From Haloparvum sedimenti (lineage in GTDB: Archaea > Halobacteriota > Halobacteria > Halobacteriales > Haloferacaceae): a stretch of DNA of 41,550 bases. The notes under the pieces were generated by a model. It worked only from the letters and a program-made list of their open reading frames with translations, searched no databases and was not told the DNA's origin. Position 1 is the first letter of the stretch. Each line of letters begins with the position of its first letter. The stretch is from assembly GCF_001462205.1 (NCBI RefSeq), contig NZ_LKIR01000043.1:1-41550 (forward strand). The letters run 5' to 3'. Below are positions 1 through 8,948 of the stretch, piece by piece. Both the position numbers and the translations under genes were made by a program.

Positions 1-360
1 AGACCGTCGTTGGAGGCTGATCAACGAATGATTGATACACACGTTGGAGTCAGAAAGATAGCAGATGGCGGAGGGGTGAAGGCCTGCAGCGCCCATTCGT
101 TTTCCGAACGGATCACATTCGCAAGACGGTAGTACATCGTTTATAAACGAACCGTCGTGCGCGCGGCCGGGTCGCCGCATTTTCTGTTGATCGCCTTGCC
201 TCCGTGAAACACGTCTCGCGGTCGGACGAAGGTCGGTCTACTCTCGGCGGAAGAGAATACTCGTGAAGTAAAATCACATAAAGATTTAACCGGGTGCCGG
301 GGGACCGGGAGGTATCCCGCGAGCGCGCCACGCGTTGGCACGGCGCTCGCGTTCACAGCC
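1..360. promoter_or_regulatory. Non-coding region upstream of the amylase
   Basis: This stretch is more A+T-rich than the genes and holds no convincing ORF. A perfect 14-bp palindrome, TCGTTTATAAACGA, lies at 137-150 and contains a TATA-like TTTATAAA core, so it could be an operator overlapping a promoter that reads in either direction. A second A+T-rich stretch at about 276-290 (ACATAAAGATTTAAC) lies about 75 nt before the amylase start and is the better candidate for that gene's TATA box, which would leave a leader of roughly 45 nt. The gene to the left lies outside the window. Confidence 0.4.
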
Positions 361-3300
361 ATGAGCGAGCACCCATCCACAGACGACGCGACGCGACCGA
401 CCGACACAGCGCGAGGACGCAGCGACGGCGACGCGACCGCGGTCCGCCGACGGTCGATCCTGGGCGGCATCGCCGGACTCGGGGTGTTCGGCGCGGTGCC
501 CAGCGCGACCGCCGCGGCCGGGAACGACGACGCCCGCGGTCTCGATGCCGCCGATTCCGAGACCGCCGCGCGAACGCCGACCGGGACCGACTCCTTCCAT
601 CCCGGTCATCCGCGGTTCGTCACGGTCGGGGAGAAGCTCTGGAACAGCGCGTGGGTCGGTCCGGACCACATCACCGACCGCGACAACCTCGCGCCGGGGG
701 TCCCGTCCCCCTCCCGCGATCCCGACGGCTACGACGCCGGCGACTTCGAGTGGTCGGTGGTCGAGCGCCCCGACGCGAGCGATGCGGGCGCGGAGACGGG
801 CGGCGAGGCGGACGGTGGGGCGAAGGGAGACGCCGGTCTCACCTTCGCATCCTCGCTGTACGAGAACCGGCCGCGCTACGACGAGGGACGGGACAACGTC
901 GCGGAGTTCGAGGCCGACGCCCCGGGCACCTACGTCCTCGAACTCGACGCGCCGGACGGTACCCATCGGCTGACCGTCGAGGCGCTGCCGGCGCCCGGTT
1001 CCGACGCGGCCGGCGGCCCGCCCCGCGTCGAACTCGGTGCGACCTACGACGCCGCCGCGGGGACGTTCACGGTCGACTCGAACGCCGAGCTCGCGCCCGA
1101 TAGCGACGCGGCGCCCGACGACCTCTCGGCGCACTTCCTCGCGGACGACCGCGACGCGCTCGCCACGGCCGACGTCGAGGTCATCGCGGAGGGGGAGGGC
1201 GCGGGAACGACCGCGACCGTCGACACGAGCGCGCTCGGCGGCGAGTCCGCCCGCGTCCACGCGGTCGCGCACGACGGCGAGCGGACGAGCGTCGTGGACA
1301 CCGTCGAACTCCACCCGGACGGGAGCGTCGACCTGCCGAACCGCCCGCCCGAGTGGATCCGCGAGGGGGTCGTCTACCAGATCTTCACGCGCTCGTGGGC
1401 CGGCGTCCGGGACGGGACGACGTTCGATACGCTGGTCGACGGGAGCGTCGACCCGGACGCGGTCGGCGAGGGCGAGGAGCCCCCGCCCGCCCGCGGCGTC
1501 GACTACCTCGACGAGCTCGGCGTCGACGCGGTGTGGCTCACGCCGGTCCACCCCGCGGTCAGCGCCGAGCGCGAGCTGCCTGGGGGCGGCCCGCACGGCT
1601 ACGACATCACCGACTACTTCGGGGTTGCCGAGGACCTCGCGCCGGCGGGAACGGACCCCCTGGCGGCCTACAGGGAGTTCATCGACGCCTGCCACGAGCG
1701 CGACATTCGGGTGGTTCTCGATCTGGTGGTCAACCACTGCGGGCGCTCGATGCCCGAGTTTCAGGGGACCATCGCGAGCCGGTCGACGGAGCCGGAGTTC
1801 TGGCCGACCGTCGAGTCGTGGGCGACCGATGCCGACACGTTCGACTGGTTCGACCGCGTCGACGCGCCGCTGACGAGCGACGGCGAGACGGTCGCACCGG
1901 CGCCGCACCCGACCGGCTTCTGGAACCTGCGGCTCCACCCGAACTTCAACTTCGACAACGTCGCGCTCCGCGAGTACATGCTCGCGGTCGCGGACTTCTG
2001 GTCGGGCGAGGTGGGCGTCGACGGCTTCCGCTGTGACATCGCGTGGGGCGTCCCGCACTCCTTTTGGAAGGACGTGCGCGAGGTCTGTCGGGCCAACGAC
2101 GCGGAGTTCCTCCTGCTCGACGAGGCGATCCCCAACGACCCCGCCTTCGCCGAGAACGAGTTCGACATGCACTTCGACACCGGGCGGTTCACCACCGGCG
2201 CGCACGCGGTCGTCCGCGGCGAGGCCGACGGGGAGACCCTGCTGGACGCGGTCCGGGACCGACCGGCTCGCGGCTTCCCGGACCACACCCTGTTCCTGAA
2301 CTGCGTCGAGAACCACGACGAGTTCCGCGCGCTCAACGAGGCGCTCGACGGCTCGCGGGGCGATCCGAAGAAGGCCCAGCGCGCGACGTGGGCGGCGGGC
2401 GTGACGCTTCCGGGCGTACCACACGTCTACTACGGACAGGAACGCGCCATCTCGGAGTTCGGCGAGGGCCGCCACCGGGGCGAGGACGACCCCAGAAGCG
2501 GCGACGTGTCGCCGGAGGGGCGAAAGCGCGCCTTCATGAACTGGGACGAGTACGACGCCGACCACCTCGCCTTCTATCGGGACCTGATCGACGCGTATCA
2601 CGACCTCGACGCGCTCAAACCGGGCGCGGCGCTGTCGAGCGCGTGGCACAACGCGCGGGGTGACGTGCTGGCGTTCGGCCGCGACGCGAGCGACCGCGAC
2701 GACCGCGGCGACCGCGACCTCGACGGCCCGGAGCGCGTCGTCGTCCTGATCAACTTCGAGGACGGCCCCGCGACGGTCTACCTCAGACCCGAGGTCGACG
2801 GCACCGATCTCGTCACCGGCGCCGACGTGAGCGTCGAGACGCCCTCCGACGCCACCGCCGTCGAGGTCGACACGGTCGCGGTGCTGGAGACGCCGAGCCT
2901 GTTGGACCTCGGCGAGGCGGTCGCGGCCTTCGACGCACCCTCGGACACCGACTACGGCCCCGGCGGCTACACCTACCCGACCGACGAGGAGTACGCCGAC
3001 GGCGCGTTCGACCTCGTGGCCTTCGACGTGCGCGAGACCGCCGACGCCTACCAGTTCCGCGCGCAGGTGGACGGCGACCTGACGAACCCCCGCGACTACC
3101 CGGCGGGCTTCTCCCACCAACACCTCCAGGTGTACCTCCGCGACCCCGAGGCAGACGGCGGGACGACGGCCGCGCGAGAGGGCGTCAACGCGGCGCTCGC
3201 GGCCCCCTACCGGCGTCGCCTCGTCGTCGACGGTCGACAGGGGGCGCGGCTGGAGGACCCCGAGGGGAACGTCGTCACCGAGGGGGAGGTCACCACCAAC

Positions 3301-4584
3301 GACGCCACGGACGCGATCGTCGCCTCGGTGCCGAAGGCGGCCGTCGACGCTGCCGCGGCCGAGGAGCGGGGGGTCGGTGACCTCCACGTCGTCCCGCTCC
3401 TGCTCGGCTACGACCCCGACGCACCCGGAGGCGTCACGCCGGTGAACGCCGAGGCGGGCGCGCACGCGTTCGGCGGCGGCCGGGAGGACGACGCGAATCC
3501 GAACGTCTTGGACCTGCTGGTCGACATCGACGTGGACCGCGAGAGCGCGCTCGACTACGCGGAGGACGACCCCGCCGAAGTCGGCTATGTCCCGCTCGTG
3601 ACGCCGTTCGAGGAGGTGGCGACGTTCGACGCGCCGACCGGCACGCCGCCCGGGCCGGGGACCTACGAGACGCCGACCGGCGGCGACTACTACGAGGGCG
3701 CGTGGGACATCGCCGGCCTGACGGTCCGGCAGTCGCGCGACCGCGTCCGCTTCGAGTACGAGTTCGCCGAGCCCCTGCGGAACCCCTGGGGGTTCGACGT
3801 GGGGTTCAGCCACCAGCTCCCGCAGGTGTACATAAATGACCCCGAGACGGACGACCCGGCCACGACGCGGGGTCGAACCGGCACCAACGTCGCCTTCGAG
3901 GCGCCGTACAACTACCGGATCAACGTGAATCCGGAATCGGGCGCCACGGTCGAGAACGCCGCCGGCGACGGCGTCACCACGGACGTGACGGTGACATCTG
4001 GCGAGAAAACGATCACCGTTGGCGTCCCGCGGGACCCCATCGGCTGGGACACGGAGGGAACGGGCGTCGCGCTCGCCGCGGTCGTCTGCCCCTTCGACGG
4101 CTTCGGCGAGGGAGGTCTCCGCGCCGTCGCCGCCGAGGCGGGCGAACACACCATCGGCGGCGGCACGGGAGAAAACGACCCGCGCGTCATGGACGCCGTC
4201 ACGCCCGAGGGCGTCGACCGCACTTCGGTGCTCTCGGAGTACGCCCCGAACTCGCCGGCGATGCTCCCGTACGTCACCGTCGGCGACCTCTCGCGCGGGG
4301 ATGTATCGACGGACAACGCCGGCGAAAGTGCCGAGAGCGGGGAAGGCGGGACCGCAACGCCCGAGCCGACCGACACGGAGGAGACCGCGGCGTCCGCGAC
4401 CGGGAGCGAGGACGCGACGGAGAGCGGCGTGCCGGGCTTCGGTGCGGCGGCGGGCGCGGCCGGGATCGCGGGGGGAGCGGGCGCGGCGGCCGCGGTCGAT
4501 CGCCTCGCGGACCGGTCGGACAACGACGACAACAGCGACGACGGGACTGAGGAAGGCGCGACCGGCGCCGGCCCGGAGGAGTAG
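361..4584 (+). CDS. Secreted GH13 alpha-amylase-family glycosidase with tandem C-terminal glucodextranase-like domains
   Basis: Predicted extracellular glycoside hydrolase of family GH13, acting on alpha-glucans such as starch or maltodextrins. A twin-arginine signal (RRRS at residues 29-32, then a hydrophobic stretch ending in SATAAA) points to Tat export of a folded enzyme. Residues about 60-320 form an N-terminal beta-rich region. The catalytic domain begins near 331 (PEWIREGVVYQIFTRSW). All four GH13 regions are visible: DLVVNH (D454, H459), GFRCDIAW (nucleophile D559), LLLDEA (acid/base E588) and NCVENHDE (H652, D653). Two related modules follow at about 854-1055 and 1087-1284. They share YxxGxxDxxxxxVR, GFSHQ-LQVY or LPQVY, and APY motifs, and resemble the C-terminal domain of glucodextranases. 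A low-complexity Thr/Glu/Ala linker leads to PGF plus an Ala/Gly-rich segment near 1358. That resembles a PGF-CTERM anchor but is followed by an unusual acidic tail of about 30 residues. At 1407 aa it is more than twice the usual GH13 size. Substrate specificity cannot be read from the sequence. Confidence 0.93.
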   Translation: MSEHPSTDDATRPTDTARGRSDGDATAVRRRSILGGIAGLGVFGAVPSATAAAGNDDARGLDAADSETAARTPTGTDSFHPGHPRFVTVGEKLWNSAWVGPDHITDRDNLAPGVPSPSRDPDGYDAGDFEWSVVERPDASDAGAETGGEADGGAKGDAGLTFASSLYENRPRYDEGRDNVAEFEADAPGTYVLELDAPDGTHRLTVEALPAPGSDAAGGPPRVELGATYDAAAGTFTVDSNAELAPDSDAAPDDLSAHFLADDRDALATADVEVIAEGEGAGTTATVDTSALGGESARVHAVAHDGERTSVVDTVELHPDGSVDLPNRPPEWIREGVVYQIFTRSWAGVRDGTTFDTLVDGSVDPDAVGEGEEPPPARGVDYLDELGVDAVWLTPVHPAVSAERELPGGGPHGYDITDYFGVAEDLAPAGTDPLAAYREFIDACHERDIRVVLDLVVNHCGRSMPEFQGTIASRSTEPEFWPTVESWATDADTFDWFDRVDAPLTSDGETVAPAPHPTGFWNLRLHPNFNFDNVALREYMLAVADFWSGEVGVDGFRCDIAWGVPHSFWKDVREVCRANDAEFLLLDEAIPNDPAFAENEFDMHFDTGRFTTGAHAVVRGEADGETLLDAVRDRPARGFPDHTLFLNCVENHDEFRALNEALDGSRGDPKKAQRATWAAGVTLPGVPHVYYGQERAISEFGEGRHRGEDDPRSGDVSPEGRKRAFMNWDEYDADHLAFYRDLIDAYHDLDALKPGAALSSAWHNARGDVLAFGRDASDRDDRGDRDLDGPERVVVLINFEDGPATVYLRPEVDGTDLVTGADVSVETPSDATAVEVDTVAVLETPSLLDLGEAVAAFDAPSDTDYGPGGYTYPTDEEYADGAFDLVAFDVRETADAYQFRAQVDGDLTNPRDYPAGFSHQHLQVYLRDPEADGGTTAAREGVNAALAAPYRRRLVVDGRQGARLEDPEGNVVTEGEVTTNDATDAIVASVPKAAVDAAAAEERGVGDLHVVPLLLGYDPDAPGGVTPVNAEAGAHAFGGGREDDANPNVLDLLVDIDVDRESALDYAEDDPAEVGYVPLVTPFEEVATFDAPTGTPPGPGTYETPTGGDYYEGAWDIAGLTVRQSRDRVRFEYEFAEPLRNPWGFDVGFSHQLPQVYINDPETDDPATTRGRTGTNVAFEAPYNYRINVNPESGATVENAAGDGVTTDVTVTSGEKTITVGVPRDPIGWDTEGTGVALAAVVCPFDGFGEGGLRAVAAEAGEHTIGGGTGENDPRVMDAVTPEGVDRTSVLSEYAPNSPAMLPYVTVGDLSRGDVSTDNAGESAESGEGGTATPEPTDTEETAASATGSEDATESGVPGFGAAAGAAGIAGGAGAAAAVDRLADRSDNDDNSDDGTEEGATGAGPEE

Positions 4585-5256
4585 CTACCGGATCTCGGGC
4601 ACGATGCCCGGCAGGTCCCGGGCGGTCGCGGTGGCCGCCGGGCCGATCCGTTCGTGGGGGTCCCGATTCCTGTTCACCCAGCCGGTCCGCATGCCGGCGC
4701 TTCCGGCGCCCGCGGCGTCCCACGCGTTGCTGGTGACGAGCCAGCACTCCTCGAGGGGCTCGCCCAGCTCGTTCGCGGCGTTCTCGTACACCGCGGGCGC
4801 GGGCTTGAACGTCTCGACGGCGTCGGCGCTGATGATCTCGTCGAGGTGGGACGCGAGCCCCGCGTTCTCGGCGAGCGTCTCCAGCATCTCGGGGTTGCCG
4901 TTCGACAGCACCGCGACGGTGTGACCCGCCTCGCGCAGCGCCGACAGCGCGTCGGTCGCGCCCGGATACGGGGTCAGGTCCTCGTACGCCGAGAGCGCTC
5001 GCTCCCGCGTTTCCTGGTCGGGATCGAGGCCGTATCGGGCCAGCGCGTAGTCGAGCGCGTCCGCGGTCACCTCCCAGAAGGTGCGGTATTCGTCCATCAA
5101 CGAGAGCTGGAAGCTGTACTCCAGCTGCCGGCGTCGCCACGTCGCGTCGACCTCAGCGACGAGCGCGGCCGAGGCGTCGAGCTCCCGGCCGAGAGTTCCC
5201 GTGACGCTGCTCGTGTCACACAGCGTGCCGTACATGTCGAAACAGATCGCGGCCAT
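4585..5256 (-). CDS. HAD-superfamily hydrolase, haloacid dehalogenase type II-like
   Basis: Predicted 223-aa cytosolic HAD hydrolase resembling L-2-haloacid dehalogenases, which displace halide from 2-haloalkanoates through an aspartyl ester. Motif I is CFDMYGTL near the N-terminus; DxYGT instead of DxDGT is typical of the dehalogenase branch rather than of phosphatases. Motif II is VLSNGNP, the motif III lysine is in ETFKPAPAVY, and the last motif is VTSNAWDAAGA. The ATG at 5256 is preferred because it places motif I right at the N-terminus; a GTG at 5280 would add eight residues. The gene converges on the amylase and the two stop codons touch with no spacer. The true substrate is unknown; many homologues are generic HAD phosphatases or dehalogenases of uncertain role. 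Confidence 0.88.
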   Translation of the reverse strand: MAAICFDMYGTLCDTSSVTGTLGRELDASAALVAEVDATWRRRQLEYSFQLSLMDEYRTFWEVTADALDYALARYGLDPDQETRERALSAYEDLTPYPGATDALSALREAGHTVAVLSNGNPEMLETLAENAGLASHLDEIISADAVETFKPAPAVYENAANELGEPLEECWLVTSNAWDAAGAGSAGMRTGWVNRNRDPHERIGPAATATARDLPGIVPEIR

Positions 5257-5365
5257 ATCGTGTGGTGCGGTCCGCGCCACAAAAGCTGTCGCCCGGCTCG
5301 GGGCCGACGAGACCGCGCGGCGCGATGGGTACCGATTTATCCGTGGCGGTCGGCGGTTCGCACGA

Positions 5366-5947
5366 ATGCGCGAGGACGAGATGGCGACCGCGCTCGTCGA
5401 CCACTACGAGGCGCTTCCCGAGCCCGCCGAGGTCCGACTCGAGGAGCCGTACGACGCGGAGGGGGCCCACGGCGTGGCGGACGCCCACGTCCGGGCGCGG
5501 ACGCCGGAGCGCGTCGACTATCTCGTCGAGCTGAAGGCGGACGCCGCGGTCAGGCACGCGACCGGGGCCAACGAGGTGCTCCGGCAGTACCGCCGGATGG
5601 AGCGCTACTTCTACCGCGACGACGACCACGCGATCCGGCCGACGCTCGGCCGGACCTCGCCGGCCGTCCACCTGCTGTTGCTGTTCGCGCCGACGCCGGC
5701 CTGCGTCCACCACGTCGCCGAACACGCCTCGCTGTACGCCTCCGTCGAGCGCCGCGGTCGCGTCGCGGACGTGCCCGCGGCCCGAAAGGTGGCGTTTCTG
5801 ACCGGGATCGACGGCCCGCCGGAGGAGCTCGGCTTCCTCACGGTCAACGGCGGGGTCGCGTTCGGGACGGACGCCTTCCGCGAGGCGGTCCCGGAGGGCT
5901 CGCGGCTGGCCGAGACGCTGGCGCGGATGGCGTCGTTCGAGGAGTGA
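5366..5947 (+). CDS. Conserved small protein with a PD-(D/E)XK-like core
   Basis: 193-aa protein of unknown function. Residues 36-82 run GVADAHV, then YLVELKA, then VLRQYRRMERY. The order D39, E55-x-K57, Q74 matches the active-site pattern of PD-(D/E)XK nuclease-fold proteins, where a hydrophobic strand carries ExK and a following helix carries Gln. This is motif reading only; no wider homology is claimed. The rest has alternating hydrophobic strands (AVHLLLLFAPTP, KVAFLTGIDG) and no membrane segment. The ATG at 5366 is chosen because a TATA-like GATTTATCC lies about 29 nt upstream, which fits a leaderless haloarchaeal transcript; the frame is open much further upstream but that part is shadow. 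It stands divergent from the HAD gene (110 nt apart) and ends 9 nt before the convergent neighbour. Confidence 0.75.
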   Translation: MREDEMATALVDHYEALPEPAEVRLEEPYDAEGAHGVADAHVRARTPERVDYLVELKADAAVRHATGANEVLRQYRRMERYFYRDDDHAIRPTLGRTSPAVHLLLLFAPTPACVHHVAEHASLYASVERRGRVADVPAARKVAFLTGIDGPPEELGFLTVNGGVAFGTDAFREAVPEGSRLAETLARMASFEE

Positions 5948-5956
5948 CCGGGGCGG

Positions 5957-8014
5957 TCAGCGCCGCGCCTCGTCGTCGAGGCGATTGCGAGCGGACTCGC
6001 GGACGAACTCCGAGGTCGGCTCCGGCTCGCCGTGGTAGGGCTCCCCGTCGAGGCGGACGATGTAGTCGGGGTCGCGGAGGAGCTCGACGACCTTCTCCGC
6101 CGAGCAGGGAACGGGCTGTGTCACGTCGCTTCCGGTCAGCTGGAACGCGTCGGGCGTGACGTCGTCGTAGAGGGCGGTGACGGAGCCGATCCGGTTCTCC
6201 CGGACGAAGTGGGCCCACACCGAGACGCGGTAGCTGTCCGGCGCCTCCGACTCGACCGAGACCCGTATCGGGACCGACCCGCCCTCGCGCCGGAACACCG
6301 GCCGCGGCTGTGCGCCCACGATCCAGTGGTCGCCGATCTCCCGATCGCCGACGAACCGCGCGGCCTCGGCGAAGCCGTGTCCCCGGACCAGACAGCGGAG
6401 CAGCCGTCGCGCGATCGTCGGCGTCGGGCGGTCGGCCGTCGCGAGCGCCGTCACGACGCCCCGGTCACAGAGCGCCGCCGAGACGTCGGGTGCCCCCGGC
6501 CCCGCCAGCAGCAGTCCCCACGCGTCGACCGCGTCGACCTCGTCCGGTGAGAGAACGCCGTCGGCGCAGGCGACGCCGCCGTCGACCGCCGGAAGCAGAC
6601 AGCAGACGAAGTCGTACCCGTCGCCGAGGGCGGCTGCGAGCGCCTCGCGGGTCGGGTCCACCAGCAGGTCCCCGGTCGAGACCGGGGGATCCAGCTCCGC
6701 GGTCACCGCGTTGCGAACCCGGCGCCACTCCGCCGCGTGCTCCCCGTCCGCGACGAACAGCACCTCACCGTCCGGCACCTCCCGGGGCGACCGGTCGAGA
6801 CCCGCCTCGTAGGCACCGGGCACGAGGAGCGTCTCGCCGCTCGAAACCGGACGGTTGGTCCGCCCGACGGCGAGCGCGTCGCGGGCGGTCGATCCGCCGC
6901 CGGCCCCGGCCGCGGAGCGCTCGCCGCCCCGGTCGACCGAGACGGACGCGAGGTCGTTCAACAGGTGGGGAATCAGCTCGGCGTCGGCCGGGTCGTCTCG
7001 GAGCGTCGCCCGGAGCGGCCGCTCCGGGACGTGGGGGTCGAGCAGCGACGGCGAGACCTCCAGGTACTCCATCAGCTGTGCCGACAGCGACGCGTCGTAC
7101 AGCTCCGGTGGGTAAAACGGGAGATCCCCCGCGATATCGTCGTACACGTGGCGAACGTTCGAGAAGTACCCGCCCACGCGAACGAGCGAGTCCAGCAACA
7201 GCACGCGGCCCAACAGCGCGTCAGCCCGTTCCGCGAGGCGCTCGGTCGGCGTCTCCAGCGGCTCGACGTAGCCGTTCTCGAGACGCAGCTCCGGGCGCTC
7301 CCCGGTCTCGATGTCGGCACCGAGGTAGAACGCCAGCGGCGCCACCTCGTAGAGGGCCGCGTACGTCGCCGGGACCCGAACCGTCACCCCGTTTTGCGGC
7401 TTCGAGAGCGCGTCCGGAATCCGCAGCTCGTCCCCGCGACGGATCGCCGGCGGATAGCCGCGGAGGGTCGGCCAGGAGCGCTCGGGGGAGAACTCCTTGA
7501 TCGACGATCCGAGATAGGAGAACGCCTCCGCGAGCGCGGTCGGGTCGTCCGGCACAGTGATCCGTGCCTCCGGTCGCTCGTGGAGCGAGCGAGCGCCGAC
7601 GGTCACCGTCCGAGTTCCGTCGAAATCGAGGTGGAGCCTCCCCCCGGCGTGTTCGGTCGTCTCGTACCCGCCCGACAGTTCGGTGTCGGGGATTCGGACG
7701 TACAGCTTCACCGGCCCGCTGACGTCGACGACGTAGGTGCCGCGCGGATGGTCGACCCAGTCCTCGGAGAACCCCCCGATGTGTTCGCCGGCGCCGTCGC
7801 GGACGATCGCGCCCGTGTGCGCGCCGACCCGGAGACCGTCGGTTCGGAACGACACCGCGGCGTCGACGGGCGCGACGAACAGGTCCGTCAGCGCCGGCTG
7901 CGGATCCACGTCCCGCCCGGCGTGGAGCGTGAGCGCCTCCTCGTGTAGCGTATCGCGGACGCGGACGCTGGACCCGTCGACCTCGAACGCCACGAGTCCG
8001 CAGGAGTCCTCCAT
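5957..8014 (-). CDS. Large conserved protein with a degenerate CHAT-like C-terminal region
   Basis: 685-aa cytosolic protein that I do not recognise by name. No signal peptide or membrane segment is visible. The N-terminal 150 residues are beta-rich (VDVSGPVKLYVRIPD, RTVTVGARS). Residues 175-330 are more helical, with GYPPAIRRGDELRIPDAL. A Gly/Ser/Ala-rich stretch at 361-376 looks like a linker. Residues 466-575 read YDFVCCLLPAVDGGVACADGVLS, LLLAGP, CDRGVVTALATADRPTP, GHGFAEAARFVGD and HWIVGAQ. That order is reminiscent of CHAT (caspase-like) domains, whose C-terminal half has a Gly-Ala-rich aralxxGa strand, an ARxLLxxLxxGxxxxxA helix and a W-x-VG end. The usual catalytic His (strand before DGxL) and Cys (NACxS) are not present, so if this is CHAT it should be inactive. 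An ATG at 8014 starts the frame. It converges on the PD-(D/E)XK-like gene with 9 nt between stops. Confidence 0.75.
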   Translation of the reverse strand: MEDSCGLVAFEVDGSSVRVRDTLHEEALTLHAGRDVDPQPALTDLFVAPVDAAVSFRTDGLRVGAHTGAIVRDGAGEHIGGFSEDWVDHPRGTYVVDVSGPVKLYVRIPDTELSGGYETTEHAGGRLHLDFDGTRTVTVGARSLHERPEARITVPDDPTALAEAFSYLGSSIKEFSPERSWPTLRGYPPAIRRGDELRIPDALSKPQNGVTVRVPATYAALYEVAPLAFYLGADIETGERPELRLENGYVEPLETPTERLAERADALLGRVLLLDSLVRVGGYFSNVRHVYDDIAGDLPFYPPELYDASLSAQLMEYLEVSPSLLDPHVPERPLRATLRDDPADAELIPHLLNDLASVSVDRGGERSAAGAGGGSTARDALAVGRTNRPVSSGETLLVPGAYEAGLDRSPREVPDGEVLFVADGEHAAEWRRVRNAVTAELDPPVSTGDLLVDPTREALAAALGDGYDFVCCLLPAVDGGVACADGVLSPDEVDAVDAWGLLLAGPGAPDVSAALCDRGVVTALATADRPTPTIARRLLRCLVRGHGFAEAARFVGDREIGDHWIVGAQPRPVFRREGGSVPIRVSVESEAPDSYRVSVWAHFVRENRIGSVTALYDDVTPDAFQLTGSDVTQPVPCSAEKVVELLRDPDYIVRLDGEPYHGEPEPTSEFVRESARNRLDDEARR

Positions 8015-8336
8015 GAGCGTGTCACCTCGTCAAAACGTCCGAGCGACCATTACGCTGTTGCTCGCGGCGACGGTCAGGTGGACGGATCGCTCACCGGGGG
8101 ACCGGCTCGTCCTCCCGGGAGTCCGGGCGGTCCCGGCCGAACCTCTCGACGATCGCGGGCGCTTCCGGGGCGGTACGTGTCAACCGGTTAATTATTTTCA
8201 CACCAGCGAGTCCGCACATTTACATGGGTAGTTCATGTATCCCCCGCCAGGCACTCGACCGACGGGCTGGTGGGGGCACTCCCTGCGTCCCGGGTTCACC
8301 GGGGCACACGCCAGCCCGATCGGGGTGTCGGCAATC
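8015..8336. promoter_or_regulatory. Divergent promoter region with a long pilin leader
   Basis: This 322-nt gap separates the minus-strand CHAT-like gene from the plus-strand pilin. The clearest signal is an A+T-rich stretch with a BRE/TATA look, AACCGGTTAATTATTTT at about 8181-8197, which contrasts with the G+C-rich surroundings. If it is used, transcription would start near 8215-8222 and leave a leader of about 115 nt before the pilin ATG, which is long for a haloarchaeon and leaves room for post-transcriptional control. No ORF in the gap looks real. Confidence 0.45.
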
Positions 8337-8765
8337 ATGAATCTGAAGGAACTCATCACGGAGGACCGTGCCGTCTCGCCGGTCATCGGCGTCATACTAA
8401 TGGTCGCGATCACGGTGATCCTCGCGGCCGTCATCGGCACGTTCGTCCTCGGTCTCGGCGACAGCGTCCAACAGTCCAGTCCCAGCGCCAGCTTCGGCTT
8501 CGATTACGCGGAAAACGGCGGCAACTACACTACAACCGTCACCCACGAGGGCGGAGACTCGATTCCCAGCGATCAGGTAGCGATCAGCTACACCCACGGG
8601 AACGGTTCGACGGTGTCCGAACCGTGGAACGGCAGTAACGACATCACCGCCGGCGACTCCACCGAGGTCGACCCCGTCGAGGCGGACAGCGACGTCCGCG
8701 TCATCTGGACCTCGAACGACGGCTCCAGCTCGCAGACGATCGGCAGTTCGACCGCGCCCAACTGA
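8337..8765 (+). CDS. Type IV pilin
   Basis: 142-aa secreted pilin subunit. The N-terminus [18 protein letters not shown], followed by [16 protein letters not shown], is the nearly invariant haloarchaeal pilin signal and H-domain; a prepilin peptidase of the PibD type is expected to cut just before the hydrophobic segment. After about 45 residues the protein becomes a hydrophilic Ser/Thr/Asn/Asp-rich ectodomain with several N-x-S/T sequons (NYT, NGS), compatible with N-glycosylation. Such pilins assemble surface fibres used for adhesion. The ATG at 8337 places the signal correctly, whereas the upstream in-frame ATG at 8235 would add an unrelated 34-residue extension. No pilus assembly ATPase or membrane gene lies nearby, so the subunit would use machinery encoded elsewhere. 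Confidence 0.93.
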   Translation: MNLKELITEDRAVSPVIGVILMVAITVILAAVIGTFVLGLGDSVQQSSPSASFGFDYAENGGNYTTTVTHEGGDSIPSDQVAISYTHGNGSTVSEPWNGSNDITAGDSTEVDPVEADSDVRVIWTSNDGSSSQTIGSSTAPN

Positions 8766-8948
8766 CCGCGGCGAATCGGCCGTTTTCCGACGGCGGTCGC
8801 GGACGCCGCGGCCGCACTTTTCGACCGTACCGGTGGCCTACTCCTGACAGGACGCACAGCGGAGCGTTTCGCCCTCGAGCCATTCGGCCACCAGCGGAAA
8901 CCGGAGCAGACAACTGAGTGGCCTTCCAACCGCGTACCGAGACGAGAA

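Noticed and set aside
286-4149. 1287-codon open frame on the minus strand
   Set aside because: It lies antisense to the amylase, is made of Arg/Val/Gly-rich shadow sequence and shows no domain; long antisense frames are common in DNA this rich in G+C.
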